Shown one piece after another: positions 28,173-36,983 of a stretch of 64,000 nt of DNA. The translations under genes and the position numbers were made by a program. The notes under the pieces are model-generated. The model was not told the origin of the DNA and did not search any database. It saw nothing but the letters and a program-made list of their open reading frames with translations. The DNA lies in contig NZ_BNAU01000007.1 in assembly GCF_014653945.1 (NCBI RefSeq), positions 1 through 64,000 of the forward strand, read 5' to 3'. Source of the stretch: Amycolatopsis deserti. GTDB lineage: Bacteria > Actinomycetota > Actinomycetes > Mycobacteriales > Pseudonocardiaceae. Positions within the stretch are counted from its first letter, which is position 1, and every line of letters begins with the position of its first letter.

Positions 28173-28699
28173 GCCTGGAGACGACCGTGCCCGCCGGAGC
28201 CGTCCGGTCGGAGTCGCCGCTGTCCTGGAGCCCGCCGACCGCGCGGGACCGGCTCGCGCTGCTGTCGCGGACGAAGTCGGTGACGATCGTGGGCGCGTCG
28301 GACAACCCGGCGCGGCCGAGCTACTTCGTCGCCACCTACCTGCTGTCCTCCAGCGACTACGAGGTGAACTTCGTCAACCCGCGGCTGTCGTCGCTGCTGG
28401 GGCGGCCGGTGTACCCGTCGCTGGCCGACGTGCCGGGCGAGCTGGACCTGGTCAGCGTGTTCCGCAAGCACTCCGACCTGCCCGAAGTGGCCGAGGACGT
28501 GATCAAGGCGGGTGCCCGGACGCTGTGGCTGCAGCTGGGCCTGTGGCACGAGCCGGTGGCGCGGCGGGCGAGCGAGGCGGGCCTGGACGTGGTGATGAAC
28601 CGGTGCGTGAAGATCGAGCACGCGCGGTTCGCCGGAGGCTTGCACCTGGCCGGTTTCAACACCGGGGTGATCTCCTCGCGGCGTCGCCTGAAGCCCTGA
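28169..28699 (+). CDS. CoA-binding domain protein (YccU-like)
   Basis: A 176-aa Rossmann-fold protein of the CoA-binding (succinyl-CoA ligase alpha-like) family: TIVGASDNPARPSYFVATYL, then VNFVNPRLSSLLGRPVYPSL, and LWLQLGLWHEPVARRASEAG with DVVMNRCVKIEHAR at the end. No catalytic role is established. Its start overlaps the metY-like stop (ATGA), which suggests a supporting role in sulfur amino-acid metabolism, possibly acyl-CoA sensing (inference). Confidence 0.85.
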   Translation: MSLETTVPAGAVRSESPLSWSPPTARDRLALLSRTKSVTIVGASDNPARPSYFVATYLLSSSDYEVNFVNPRLSSLLGRPVYPSLADVPGELDLVSVFRKHSDLPEVAEDVIKAGARTLWLQLGLWHEPVARRASEAGLDVVMNRCVKIEHARFAGGLHLAGFNTGVISSRRRLKP

Positions 28700-28814
28700 T
28701 CCCGCGGCGGGAAAGGCGATTCGGCGCGACTCACCCTCCACTTCGGCTGCCCGATCGTGTCAGACTCGGTGGTGTGGCGGGAAGTTCCCCGGGTGAAGGT
28801 GGGTTGTGCTGGTC

Positions 28815-29579
28815 ATGGCAGACGGTGTGAAGGTGACGTACGTCGGCGGCCCGACGGTGCTGCTGGAGCTGGGCGGCAAGCGGTTCCTGACCGACCCGAC
28901 GTTCAGCCCGGCGGGCGTGCACGAGACGACGCCGGGGCGGCCGCTGACCAAGACCGAGGATCCCGGCCTGTCCGCGGCGGAGGTCGGCCCGGTCGACGCG
29001 GTGCTGTTGTCGCACGACCAGCACGCGGACAACCTGGACCCGGAGGGCCGGCGGTACGTCGGGGAGGCCCTGCTCACGCTCACCACGCCCAGCGGCGCGC
29101 GGCGGCTGGGCGGCACCGCGCAGGGGCTGGCGCCGTGGCACCAGCTGCACATCGGCCCAGTCGCGGTGACAGCCGTGCCCGCCCAGCACGGCCCGGCGGG
29201 CAGCGAAGAGCTGACCGGTGAGGTCATCGGTTTCGTGCTGACCGGGAAGGACCTGCCGACGGTGTACGTGAGCGGGGACAACGCCTCGCTCGACGTGGTG
29301 CGCGACATCTCCCGCCGGTTGCGGCGCCTGGACCTGGCGGTGCTCTTCGCCGGCGCGGCGCGCACGTCGCTCTTCGACGGCGCCCCGCTGACCCTGACCA
29401 GCGAGGACGCCGCCGAGGCCGCGCAGGTCCTGCGGGCGCGCAACATCGTGCCCGTGCACACCCGCGGATGGGCCCATTTCAGCGAGGGGCCCGACGAGAT
29501 CCGCAAGGCGTTCGCGGGCGCCGGGCTGAGCGACCGGCTGCACGTCCTGGAACCAGGCGAAAGCACGCAAATCACCTGA
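28815..29579 (+). CDS. MBL-fold metallo-hydrolase, UlaG-like
   Basis: A 254-aa metallo-beta-lactamase superfamily protein: VTYVGGPTVLLELGGKRFLT, the LSHDQHADNLD motif (a shortened HxHxDH, reading H-D-Q-H-A-D-N), then VPAQHGP, GFVLTG and YVSGDNAS. The C-terminal HTRGWAHFSEGPDEI is typical of UlaG-like members. Substrate unknown. ATG at 28815 is preferred to the ATG-less upstream start at 28806. It is followed by a 637-nt spacer with repeats. Confidence 0.85.
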   Translation: MADGVKVTYVGGPTVLLELGGKRFLTDPTFSPAGVHETTPGRPLTKTEDPGLSAAEVGPVDAVLLSHDQHADNLDPEGRRYVGEALLTLTTPSGARRLGGTAQGLAPWHQLHIGPVAVTAVPAQHGPAGSEELTGEVIGFVLTGKDLPTVYVSGDNASLDVVRDISRRLRRLDLAVLFAGAARTSLFDGAPLTLTSEDAAEAAQVLRARNIVPVHTRGWAHFSEGPDEIRKAFAGAGLSDRLHVLEPGESTQIT

Positions 29580-30216
29580 TGTGTCGCCGGCCCGTGATCG
29601 ACACCGGGTCGCGCGAGGATCAGCCGCGTTCGCGGCCGAAGCAGCCCGGATCGCGGTGCAGTGCCTGGCCGAGGACGCGGCGCCGCCGGAGGGTGGCGAG
29701 TGGGCGCACGTGACGCCCGCGGCGGAGGTCGCGGTTTCGCTCGCCGGCGAGCGGGCGGACACGCGCTCTGGGGGGCCGGGCCGTGCTCAGCCGCCGGTTG
29801 GCTGGCGACGGCTGGTGTGGAACTGGCGGCAAACCGGCGCCGCAACAGCCGACCCCGCCGCGGCCCTGGGGCCAGCCCGGCGGGACGGCTGCCCGGCAAC
29901 GGCCGCACCGTACGCGACCGGCGGCGAACCGCCGCCGCCACGAACCCACCCCGCCAGGCCAGCCCGGGCGAACCGCATACCGGGCAACGGCTGCACCATG
30001 CGAACCGGCGCCAAACCCACCGCCGCTATGAACACCCCCGTCCCGCCCGCCTCGGTCCTGGGGCCAGCCCGGCGGGGACGGCTGCCCGGCAACGGCCGCA
30101 CCGTACGCAACCGGCGGCAAACCGCCGCCGCCACGAACCCACCCCATTCGCCCCCCGGGCCACCACGCGCGGACCGACCGCTGAACCGGGCCGGGCCCGC
30201 TGCGCAGCCACGAAGC
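29580..30216. other. 637-nt spacer with degenerate repeats and possible gene remnant
   Basis: No intact gene. From about 29,620 to 29,770 one plus-strand frame has good third-position G/C (AAEAARIAVQCLAEDA, then EWAHVTPAAEVAVSLAGE), which may be a decayed gene fragment. The rest is the repeat block at 29,815-30,145. The longer frames across it have no constant register through the copies. Confidence 0.55.
29815..30145. repeat. Hairpin-containing degenerate repeats (192-bp period, smaller sub-repeats)
   Basis: CTGGGGCCAGCCCGGCGG begins at 29,866 and again at 30,058, a 192-bp step, and the following about 80 bp is nearly identical. Two weaker copies of the core GGCAACGGCYGCACC...AACCGGC lie between and before them. 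The core ends in a small perfect inverted repeat, GGCGGCnAACCGCC, so each copy can form a hairpin. REP-like in character; no neighbouring gene end is recognised in it. Confidence 0.75.
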
Positions 30217-31221
30217 TCAGCCCGCGGTGTCGGTGAACCGGCGCTCGAACTCCTCGCGCCCGCGGTCGGAGAGCGCGCCCCACAGCCGTAGCCGTGCCAT
30301 GCCGCCGTCCGGGAAGATGTCCAGGCGTACCTCGCGCAGTTCGCGGGGGTTCGGCACCACGAAGCGGTGCCGCGTGTCCGGCTGGAGGCGTGTTCGCGGC
30401 AGGACCTCGAACCACGAGCCGTCCAGGCGGCCGCTCAACGAGGCCCACCCGGGCGCGTTGCCCTTGAAGTGCGTGGTGTCCAGCTCCGCCAGCCGGGGCA
30501 CGCCCGCCCCCGCCAGCGCCACCGACACCCAGTCGTTGCCGTCGTCGCGGCGGCGGGCCGTCTCCCAGCCCTCCCCCATCACCGCGGCGAAACCGGGTGC
30601 GATCAGGTTCGACGGCGACGAGTAGAACATGTTCGAGCACCCCGTCACCCGCGCGCCGTTTTCCAGCGCCGCCAGGTCCAGGGCCGCCGGGTCGACCAGG
30701 CGCGGGTCCGCCACCGGCGTGCCGTGCACCCGGAACCGCGCGACTCCGCCATCCGGGTGGATCGTCAGCCGCACGTGCGTCCAGCGCCGCGCCGAGGACA
30801 CCGCGAAGAAGTTCTCCGCGTCGCCCCGCAACTCCGACTTCGGCACCAGCGGCGTCCACTCCAGCTCCAGCAGCTCCGCCGGGCTCGGATACCCCTCGAC
30901 CGCCAGCGCCTCCACCGACGCGAACGGCGGGTAGTTCCCGGTGAAGAACGCCGTGTCGACGACCACCCCGGTCACCACACCCGGCAGCCCGAGCCGCACG
31001 ATCGCCTGGTCAACGCCGGGCTCGCGGCGCCGCCGCGTCTCCCACCCGTCGTAGATCTGCCCCTTGTGCCCGAAGTTCCACGGCCGGAACTCCGCCGGCC
31101 CTGGCTTGATCAGGTTCTCCCGCTCGGCGAAGGCCTCGTCGTTGGCCCACACCACGCTGCCGCCGACCCGGCGCGACGCCAGATCCGGCTCATGAGTCCA
31201 CTCCGGACGCTCGTTCAACAC
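30217..31221 (-). CDS. alc: Allantoicase
   Basis: Allantoicase hydrolyses allantoate to ureidoglycolate and urea. About 334 aa with the duplicated family fold: repeat 1 contains [20 protein letters not shown] and [14 protein letters not shown]; repeat 2 contains [20 protein letters not shown] and [17 protein letters not shown]. Each half ends in a P-x-R-L-F/I-P-D-G-G-style strand ([24 protein letters not shown]). The start is GTG 31221 or TTG 31218; GAGGG spacing favours the TTG. It overlaps the allantoinase stop, so the pair is coupled. Confidence 0.93.
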   Translation of the reverse strand: MLNERPEWTHEPDLASRRVGGSVVWANDEAFAERENLIKPGPAEFRPWNFGHKGQIYDGWETRRRREPGVDQAIVRLGLPGVVTGVVVDTAFFTGNYPPFASVEALAVEGYPSPAELLELEWTPLVPKSELRGDAENFFAVSSARRWTHVRLTIHPDGGVARFRVHGTPVADPRLVDPAALDLAALENGARVTGCSNMFYSSPSNLIAPGFAAVMGEGWETARRRDDGNDWVSVALAGAGVPRLAELDTTHFKGNAPGWASLSGRLDGSWFEVLPRTRLQPDTRHRFVVPNPRELREVRLDIFPDGGMARLRLWGALSDRGREEFERRFTDTAG

Positions 31222-32540
31222 TGCCCTCGATTCAGCAACTCGCCCCGCGGATCGTCCCCGGTGACTTCCTGGCCCCGCAACCACGTCTGCCGCACGACAC
31301 CGCGCAGCGGGCTGCCGTCGTAGGCGCTCACCGGGTTCCGGTGGCGCAGCTTCGCGACGTCCACGACGAACTCCTCGTCCGGCGCGAACACGCAGAAGTC
31401 GGCGTCGTACCCGGGCGCGATCCGGCCCTTGCGCGTCATCCCCGCCAGCTCCGCCGGCCGCGTCGCCATCCAGCGCACCACGTCCGCCAGCCCGTGCCCA
31501 CGCTGAGCGGCCCCGCTCCACACCGCGGGCAGCCCGACCTGCAGCCCGGCGATCCCGCCCCAGGCCGCGCCGAAGTCACCGCTGTCGAGCCGCTTCAGCT
31601 CGGGCGTGCACGGCGAATGGTCGCTCACCACGCAGTCGATCACGCCGTCGGCCAGCCCCTGCCACAGCAGCTCGCGGTTGCCGGCCTCGCGGATCGGCGG
31701 GCAGCACTTGAACTGCGTCGCGCCGTCGCGGATCTCCTCCGCCGTGAAGCTCAGGTAGTGCGGGCAGGTCTCGACCGTCAACGCGACCCCCTCGGCCCGG
31801 GCCGCCGCGATCATCGGCAGCGCGTCCGAAGAGGACAGGTGCAGGATGTGTGCCCGCGCCCCGGTGCGCCGCGCCAGCTCGATGACCCGCGCGATCGCCC
31901 GGTTCTCCGCCTCACGCGGCCGCGAGGCCAGGAATCCCGCATAGCGCGGACCGTGCGGCTGGGGCGCGGCGTCGATCGTCGGGGCGTCCTCGGCGTGCAC
32001 GATCATCAGCGCGCCCAGCTCCGCGAGGATCCGCAGGTCGGCCTCCAGTTCGGCGTCGTCCAGCGGCGGGAACTCGTCGACGCCGGAGTGCAGCAGGAAG
32101 CACTTGAACCCGAACACCCCGGCCTCGTGCAGCGCCGCCAGGTGACCGCTGTTGCCGGGGATCGCGCCGCCCCAGAACCCGACGTCCACGTGCACGCGTC
32201 CGGCCGCGGTCTTGCGCTTCACCTCCAGTGCGTCCGGATCGACCGTCGGCGGCAGGCTGTTCAGCGGCATGTCCACGATCGTGGTCACCCCGCCCGCCGC
32301 GGCCGCGCGGGTGGCCGTCTCGAAGCCCTCCCACTCGGTGCGGCCGGGGTCGTTGACGTGCACGTGCGTGTCGACGAGCCCGGGCATCAGGACGACGTCC
32401 TCGCCCAGCTCGACCACCCGGTCGCCGGACAACGCCGCACCCGGTTCGACGGCCACGATCCGCCCACCCTCGACACCCACGGAGCACGGCCCGGTGCCCG
32501 CGGCCGTGATCGCGCGCCGCGCCCGGAAGACCAGTTCCAC
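31215..32540 (-). CDS. allB: Allantoinase
   Basis: Ring-opening amidohydrolase that turns allantoin into allantoate. The 441-aa protein has the metal site [17 protein letters not shown], the carboxylated-lysine segment [34 protein letters not shown] and the late Asp in [17 protein letters not shown] start at 32540. It heads the allB-alc pair and is divergent from the thiamine-binding/HTH fusion across 56 nt. Confidence 0.94.
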   Translation of the reverse strand: MELVFRARRAITAAGTGPCSVGVEGGRIVAVEPGAALSGDRVVELGEDVVLMPGLVDTHVHVNDPGRTEWEGFETATRAAAAGGVTTIVDMPLNSLPPTVDPDALEVKRKTAAGRVHVDVGFWGGAIPGNSGHLAALHEAGVFGFKCFLLHSGVDEFPPLDDAELEADLRILAELGALMIVHAEDAPTIDAAPQPHGPRYAGFLASRPREAENRAIARVIELARRTGARAHILHLSSSDALPMIAAARAEGVALTVETCPHYLSFTAEEIRDGATQFKCCPPIREAGNRELLWQGLADGVIDCVVSDHSPCTPELKRLDSGDFGAAWGGIAGLQVGLPAVWSGAAQRGHGLADVVRWMATRPAELAGMTRKGRIAPGYDADFCVFAPDEEFVVDVAKLRHRNPVSAYDGSPLRGVVRQTWLRGQEVTGDDPRGELLNRGQC

Positions 32541-32596
32541 CCGGCACTCCTTTCGTCCGCTTCCAGTTTCCCCGCCCGTGCCGTTACCGTGCGGAC

Positions 32597-33067
32597 GTGG
32601 AACTGGAAGCCGAGTTCACCACCGAACCGTTCCGCGGCGAAGGCGAACCGCCCGAGCACGCCGTCCTGGCCCGCACCGCCGCCGAGCAGGCCGGGCTGTC
32701 CGTGGACTTCGGCCCGCTCGGCACCACTGCCCGCGGCGACGCGGACGCCCTGCTCGACGCGCTCCCGGCCATCGCCAGGGCCGCGCTGGCCGGTGGCGCG
32801 AGCCGCCTGACCCTGCAGCTGTCCACGCCGGCCGCCGCCCGGGAACCGGCCGGCGCGCCGCCCACCACGCTGGAGCGGCTGATCACCGAGGTCGAGCGGG
32901 AGCTCGGCACCCGGCTGGCGGACCTGGACCGGCCCGGCAAGCAACGCGCCGTGCGCCTGCTGGAGGAACGCGGCGCGTTCGCCATGCGCAAGGCCGCGCC
33001 CACCGTCGCCGAAGCTCTCGGCGTCACCCGGTTCACGGTCTACAACTATCTCAATCGCGAGCCCTGA
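32597..33067 (+). CDS. Fusion of MTH1187/YkoF-type domain with a C-terminal HTH
   Basis: 156 aa. Residues 1-80 follow the thiamine-binding MTH1187/YkoF pattern: an initial strand, [40 protein letters not shown] and a closing strand [11 protein letters not shown]. After a linker ([12 protein letters not shown]), residues about 95-156 hold a helical [23 protein letters not shown], then [18 protein letters not shown], a Fis/HTH_8-like recognition helix. This looks like a small-ligand sensor joined to a DNA-binding module. It lies between the divergent allB-alc and the uraD operon, so it is probably the local regulator. GTG start at 32597. Confidence 0.78.
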   Translation: MELEAEFTTEPFRGEGEPPEHAVLARTAAEQAGLSVDFGPLGTTARGDADALLDALPAIARAALAGGASRLTLQLSTPAAAREPAGAPPTTLERLITEVERELGTRLADLDRPGKQRAVRLLEERGAFAMRKAAPTVAEALGVTRFTVYNYLNREP

Positions 33068-33070
33068 TTT

Positions 33071-33083
33071 CAACAAATTGTTG
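33071..33083. promoter_or_regulatory. Palindromic operator before uraD
   Basis: CAACAAATTGTTG, a perfect palindrome (6-1-6), overlaps the -35 box of the uraD promoter. A half-copy (AATTGTTGATC) lies before the TetR gene near 36,315. Likely repressor site for the purine genes; which regulator binds is unknown. Confidence 0.6.
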
Positions 33084-33109
33084 ACGCTCGCCGAACACGA
33101 CCGTAACGT
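33081..33109 (+). promoter_or_regulatory. Sigma-70 type promoter of uraD-uraH-uricase
   Basis: TTGACG (33,081-33,086), exactly 17 nt, then TAACGT (33,104-33,109), about 40 nt before the uraD start. Spacing is ideal. The -35 box is partly covered by the palindrome, which suggests repression by occlusion. Confidence 0.6.
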
Positions 33110-33150
33110 CCATTTCCCAGAATCGGCAGCACCGTGATCCGGAGGAACAC

Positions 33151-33621
33151 TTGACTGTCACGCTCGCCGAGTTCAACACCGCACCCGACGACGAAGCCCG
33201 GGAACTGCTCACCGCGTGCCTGGACGTCCCGCGCTGGGCAGACGCGGTGCTGGCCGGGCGGCCCTATCCCGATCTCGCCGCGTTGACCGGCGCGGCCCGC
33301 CGCACCCTGACCGAGGACGAGACCCGGCGGGCGATCGCGGCGCATCCGCGGATCGGCGACAGATCGGCGGGCGGCTGGTCACGCGCCGAACAGTCCGGTG
33401 TGGACGATGACGCGGCCGCGAAGTTCCGCGCCGCCAACGCCGAATACGAAGAGCGGTTCGGGCACGTGTTCCTGGTCCGCGCGAGCGGGCGCAGCGGCGA
33501 GGAACTGCTCGCGAACCTGCGGGAGCGGATGCACAACGACCCGGCCACCGAACTGGCGGTCGCCGGGCGCGAACTCATCGAGATCGCCGTGCTGCGGCTG
33601 GAGAAAGCGGTGACCGCATGA
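33151..33621 (+). CDS. uraD: OHCU decarboxylase
   Basis: 2-oxo-4-hydroxy-4-carboxy-5-ureidoimidazoline decarboxylase, the last step to S-allantoin after uricase and HIU hydrolase. 156 aa; catalytic His in AIAAHPRIGDR, then EQSGVDDDAAAKFRAANAEY and EERFGHVFLVRASGRS. TTG start with GGAGGA at good spacing. It overlaps uraH by ATGA. Together with uraH and uricase it gives stereospecific conversion of urate to S-allantoin. Confidence 0.95.
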   Translation: MTVTLAEFNTAPDDEARELLTACLDVPRWADAVLAGRPYPDLAALTGAARRTLTEDETRRAIAAHPRIGDRSAGGWSRAEQSGVDDDAAAKFRAANAEYEERFGHVFLVRASGRSGEELLANLRERMHNDPATELAVAGRELIEIAVLRLEKAVTA

Positions 33622-33935
33622 GCCTGGTGACCACCCACGTCCTGGACACCGCCGCCGGCCGCCCGGCCGCGGGCATCGCCGTGCGACTGGAGTCCGCCGA
33701 CGGCGCGGAGATCGCCCGGGGCCGCACCGACGACGACGGCCGCGTCCGCGACCTCGGCCCGGACGAAGTGGATCCCGGCGTCTACCGGCTGGTCTTCGAC
33801 ACCGGCGCCTACCTCGGCCCGGACGCGTTCTTCCCCGAGGTCACGGTGTCCTTCCGGATCACCGACGGCACGCAGCACCACCACGTGCCGGTGCTGCTGA
33901 GCCCGTTCTCCTACTCCACCTACCGCGGGAGCTGA
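33618..33935 (+). CDS. uraH: 5-hydroxyisourate hydrolase
   Basis: Transthyretin-like HIU hydrolase, 105 aa. N-terminal THVLDTAAGRPAAGIAVRLE, central GRTDDDGRVRDL, and the diagnostic C-terminal tetrapeptide YRGS. No signal sequence, so cytoplasmic. It lies between uraD and uricase with a 4-nt overlap upstream and a 2-nt gap downstream. Confidence 0.96.
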   Translation: MSLVTTHVLDTAAGRPAAGIAVRLESADGAEIARGRTDDDGRVRDLGPDEVDPGVYRLVFDTGAYLGPDAFFPEVTVSFRITDGTQHHHVPVLLSPFSYSTYRGS

Positions 33936-33937
33936 CC

Positions 33938-34813
33938 ATGGCGATCAAGCTGGGCCCGAACCAGTACGGCAAGGCCGAGGTCCGCCTGGTGACGGTGACC
34001 CGCACCGGGGACGTGCACCACCTCAAGGACCTCACCGTGTCCACCGCGTTGCGCGGCGATCTCGCGAAGACCCACCTGACCGGTGACAACTCCGACGTGG
34101 TCGCCACCGACACGCAGAAGAACACCGTCTACGCCTTCGCCAAGGAGAGCCCGGTCGGCGAGATCGAGGACTTCGGGCTGCGGCTGGGACGGCACTTCGT
34201 CGGCGAGTTCGGCCAGATCACCGGCGCGCGCGTCACGATCGACGAGCACGGCTGGGACCGCATCCCGGTCGGCGGCCGTCCGCACGACCACGCCTTCTCC
34301 CGCTCGGGCGAGGAAAAACGCACCACCGTGGTCACGATCGAGAACGACCGCGCGTGGGTCGTCTCCGGCCTGCGCGACCTCGTCGTGCTCAAGTCGACCG
34401 GCTCGGAGTTCCACGGCTTCCCGCGCGACAAGTACACGACGCTCGCCGAGACCGACGACCGCATCCTGGCCACCGCCGTCACCGCGCAGTGGCGGTACCA
34501 GGGCAGCGGCATCGACTGGCGCACGAGCTTCGCCGAGATCCGGCGGATCCTGCTGGAGACCTTCGCCACGAAACACAGCCTCTCGCTGCAGCAGACCCTG
34601 TACGCGATGGGCGAGGCGGTTCTCTCCGAACGCGGCGAGGTGGCCGAGATCCGGCTGTCGATGCCGAACAAGCACCACTTCGTGGTGGACCTCAGCCCGT
34701 TCGGGCTCACCAACGACAACGAGGTCTTCCACGCCGCGGACCGTCCGTACGGTCTGATCGAAGGAACCGTCCTGCGCGACGACGCGGAGGACCCGGGCCC
34801 CGCCTGGCTCTAG
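33938..34813 (+). CDS. uox: Urate oxidase (uricase)
   Basis: Cofactor-free uricase, 291 aa, T-fold. The catalytic Thr lies in VVATDTQKNTVYAFAKE; GKAEVRLVTVTR carries the partner Lys; LRDLVVLKSTGSEFHGF and NKHHFVVDLSPFGLTNDNE are family signatures. The C-terminus ends PAWL and has no peroxisomal-type S-K-L signal, as expected in bacteria. It converts urate to 5-hydroxyisourate for UraH. Third gene of the operon. Confidence 0.96.
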   Translation: MAIKLGPNQYGKAEVRLVTVTRTGDVHHLKDLTVSTALRGDLAKTHLTGDNSDVVATDTQKNTVYAFAKESPVGEIEDFGLRLGRHFVGEFGQITGARVTIDEHGWDRIPVGGRPHDHAFSRSGEEKRTTVVTIENDRAWVVSGLRDLVVLKSTGSEFHGFPRDKYTTLAETDDRILATAVTAQWRYQGSGIDWRTSFAEIRRILLETFATKHSLSLQQTLYAMGEAVLSERGEVAEIRLSMPNKHHFVVDLSPFGLTNDNEVFHAADRPYGLIEGTVLRDDAEDPGPAWL

Positions 34814-34838
34814 CGCCGGGCGAGTTGGGAGCACCCGC

Positions 34839-36173
34839 GTGACCACGACCGCCACACCGGTGACGGACATCCACCCGGTCGACCGCAAACCCCCGGCTCT
34901 GCAACTGGTCGTCGGCGGCGTGCAGCACGTCGCCGCGATGTACGCCGGCGTCGTCGCCCCGCCGCTGATCATCGGCAGCGCCGTCGGCCTGTCCGGCGGT
35001 CAGCTGAGCCTGCTGATCAGCGCCAGCCTGTTCACCGCCGGGCTGGCGACCCTGCTGCAGACGCTCGGGGTGTGGCGGTTCGGCGCCCGGCTGCCGCTGG
35101 TCAACGGCGTCACGTTCGCCAACGTGGCCCCGGTGATGGCGATCGTGCAGCAGCACGGGCCCCAGAACGCGCTCGGCATCGTCTACGGCGCCACGCTCGT
35201 CGGCGCCGCGCTGATGGTGCTGGCCGCGCCGTTCTTCTCGCGGCTGACGCGGTTCTTCCCGCCGCTGGTGACCGGCACGGTCATCACGCTGATCGGGGTT
35301 TCGCTGCTGCCGGTGGCGATCAACTGGATCTCCAGCCAGCAGGACTCCGCCGAACCGCACGGCATCCTGCTCGCCGCGATCACGCTGCTGGCGGTGCTGG
35401 CGTTCAACCGGTTCCTGCCCGGGTTCTGGAGCCGGATCGCGCTGTTGCTCGGTCTGGTCGTCGGAACGCTGATCGCGTGGCCGCTGGGCGAGGTCGACAC
35501 GTCGACCTTCCGCGAGGCGCCGGCGTTCGGCGTGGCGAGTCCGTTCCACTTCGGCAGCCCGGCGTTCGACATCGCGGCGATCATTTCGATGGCGATCGTG
35601 ATGATCGTGATCATGGCCGAGAGCACGGCGGACATGCTCGCGCTGGGCGAGGTCGTCGGCCGCCCGACCGGGCAGCGCACGCTCGCCGACGGCCTGCGCG
35701 CGGACGGGGTCGCGACCGCGCTGTCCACCGTGTTCGGCGGGTTCGCGTGCACCGCGTTCGCGCAGAACGTCGGGCTGGTCGCGCTGACCCGGATGTTCAG
35801 CCGGTACGTGGTGGCCGCGTGCGGCGCGATCCTGGTGCTGCTGGGCCTGTTCCCGGTCGCCGGCGGGGTGGTCGCGCTGGTGCCGCAGCCGGTGCTCGGC
35901 GGCGCCGGGCTGGTGCTGTTCGGCAGCGTCGCGGTGAGCGGCGTGCGGACCCTGGCGACGGCCGCGTTCGACCGCCCGGCGAACGTGACGATCGTGGCGG
36001 CCGCGCTGGGCATCGGAATCATCCCGATCGCCGCGCCCGAGTTCTACGCGCACTTCCCATCCGCCGTGCAGACCGTGCTCGACTCCGGCATCAGCGCCGG
36101 CTGCGTGGTGGCCGTGGTGCTCAACCTGATCTTCGGGACGCGACGGGAACGAACTCCCGCAGCAGGTTCGTGA
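34839..36173 (+). CDS. Xanthine/urate permease, NCS2 family
   Basis: A 444-aa nucleobase:cation symporter (NAT/NCS2) with about 12-14 helices. The NAT signature is FAQNVGLVALTRMFSRYV (QNxGxxxxT-R). The N-terminus reads QLVVGGVQHVAAMYAGVVAP; QH is conserved in helix 1. GTG start at 34839, 25 nt after uricase, so it is the fourth gene of the operon. It would import xanthine or urate. The last 53 nt overlap the convergent hydrolase remnant. Confidence 0.92.
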   Translation: MTTTATPVTDIHPVDRKPPALQLVVGGVQHVAAMYAGVVAPPLIIGSAVGLSGGQLSLLISASLFTAGLATLLQTLGVWRFGARLPLVNGVTFANVAPVMAIVQQHGPQNALGIVYGATLVGAALMVLAAPFFSRLTRFFPPLVTGTVITLIGVSLLPVAINWISSQQDSAEPHGILLAAITLLAVLAFNRFLPGFWSRIALLLGLVVGTLIAWPLGEVDTSTFREAPAFGVASPFHFGSPAFDIAAIISMAIVMIVIMAESTADMLALGEVVGRPTGQRTLADGLRADGVATALSTVFGGFACTAFAQNVGLVALTRMFSRYVVAACGAILVLLGLFPVAGGVVALVPQPVLGGAGLVLFGSVAVSGVRTLATAAFDRPANVTIVAAALGIGIIPIAAPEFYAHFPSAVQTVLDSGISAGCVVAVVLNLIFGTRRERTPAAGS

Positions 36174-36291
36174 GCAATTCGGGCGGGTCCTCCGGCACGA
36201 GCGGGTAGCTGCCGGGCACCTCGACCACGTCCCGGAGGTCGAGCTTGTCCAGGAACTCGGCCACCAGCCGCACGCGACCGATCGCCGCCAT
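36121..36291 (-). pseudogene. Remnant of an alpha/beta hydrolase with an internal deletion
   Basis: From ATG 36291 a 56-codon frame reads VRLVAEFLDKLDLRDVVEVP, then YPLVPEDPPELLTNLLREFV. The first part matches the region just before the nucleophile in haloalkane-dehalogenase-like hydrolases (AEFLDxLDLRDV), and the second the very C-terminus (PEDxPExLxxLLREF). About 150 central residues, including the nucleophile and catalytic acid, are absent. It is divergent from a TetR gene that may once have controlled it. Two-part nature is seen directly; the deletion is inferred. Confidence 0.5.
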
Positions 36292-36354
36292 GGCCGCGGT
36301 CGCCACGGCCGAAAAATTGTTGATCGGACGCTCCAGATAGGGTTCAATGATCAC

Positions 36355-36936
36355 GTGGCCCGCACCCGTGAGTTCGACACCGACGCCGCGCTGGAGCGCG
36401 CGATGGAGGTGTTCCGCGAGAAGGGCTACGAGGGAGCGTCCACACGCGACCTGGCCGGCGCCATCGGCATCGGCCCCGGCTCGCTCTACGCGGCGTTCTC
36501 CAACAAGGAGGGGCTTTACCTGGCGGCGTTGCGCCGCCACTGCGAGCACCTCGAGGCAACGACACAGCGGGCACTCGCTTCGAAGCAGTCCGCGCGGACG
36601 GTGCTGCGGGGTCTGCTGGAGCGGGCGTTCACGGGCAGCGATCCGGCGCACTGGGGGCCGGGCTGCCTTCTGCTGCGCGCCGCGACCGAGCGCGCGGGAG
36701 CCAACCCCGAACTCGACCGCATGCTCCGCGACGCCTCCCGGGCGGTCGAGGCCGCCTTCGCCGAGATCCTCGCGGATGGCCGGCGTCGCGGCGAGCTCCC
36801 GGCGGACCTGGATGCGGCCGCGGCCGCGCACTTCCTCGTCACCACGCTGCAGGGACTCCGCGTGATGGCGCTGCTCGGCTCGGATCGGGCGAGCCTGTCC
36901 GCGACCGTGGAGACCGCCCTGCGGTGCCTCGGCTGA
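36355..36936 (+). CDS. TetR family transcriptional regulator
   Basis: A 193-aa repressor with HTH at about 18-60 (AMEVFREKGYEGASTRDLAG, AIGIGPGSLYAAFSNKEGLY) and a C-terminal domain of the TetR_C/AcrR type with WGPGCLLLRAATERAG. GTG start at 36355. It is 47 nt upstream of the MDR oxidoreductase gene on the same strand and likely regulates it; GACCGATCG-like sequences occur at both 36,320 and 36,958. This TetR-oxidoreductase pair seems to have been inserted between the purine transporter and the xanthine dehydrogenase genes. Confidence 0.88.
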   Translation: MARTREFDTDAALERAMEVFREKGYEGASTRDLAGAIGIGPGSLYAAFSNKEGLYLAALRRHCEHLEATTQRALASKQSARTVLRGLLERAFTGSDPAHWGPGCLLLRAATERAGANPELDRMLRDASRAVEAAFAEILADGRRRGELPADLDAAAAAHFLVTTLQGLRVMALLGSDRASLSATVETALRCLG

Positions 36937-36983
36937 TTTCTTCCGCCCAGATTATGGACCGATCGCTCAAGAAAGGTTGCCCC

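Noticed and set aside
29581..30291. 236-codon plus-strand frame after the MBL-fold gene
   Set aside because: Only the first about 50 codons have coding-like bias; the rest is translated repeat. Kept only as a possible gene remnant.
34707..36347. 546-codon minus-strand frame across the xanthine permease
   Set aside because: Antisense to a clear NCS2 permease; His/Arg/Glu-rich shadow product.
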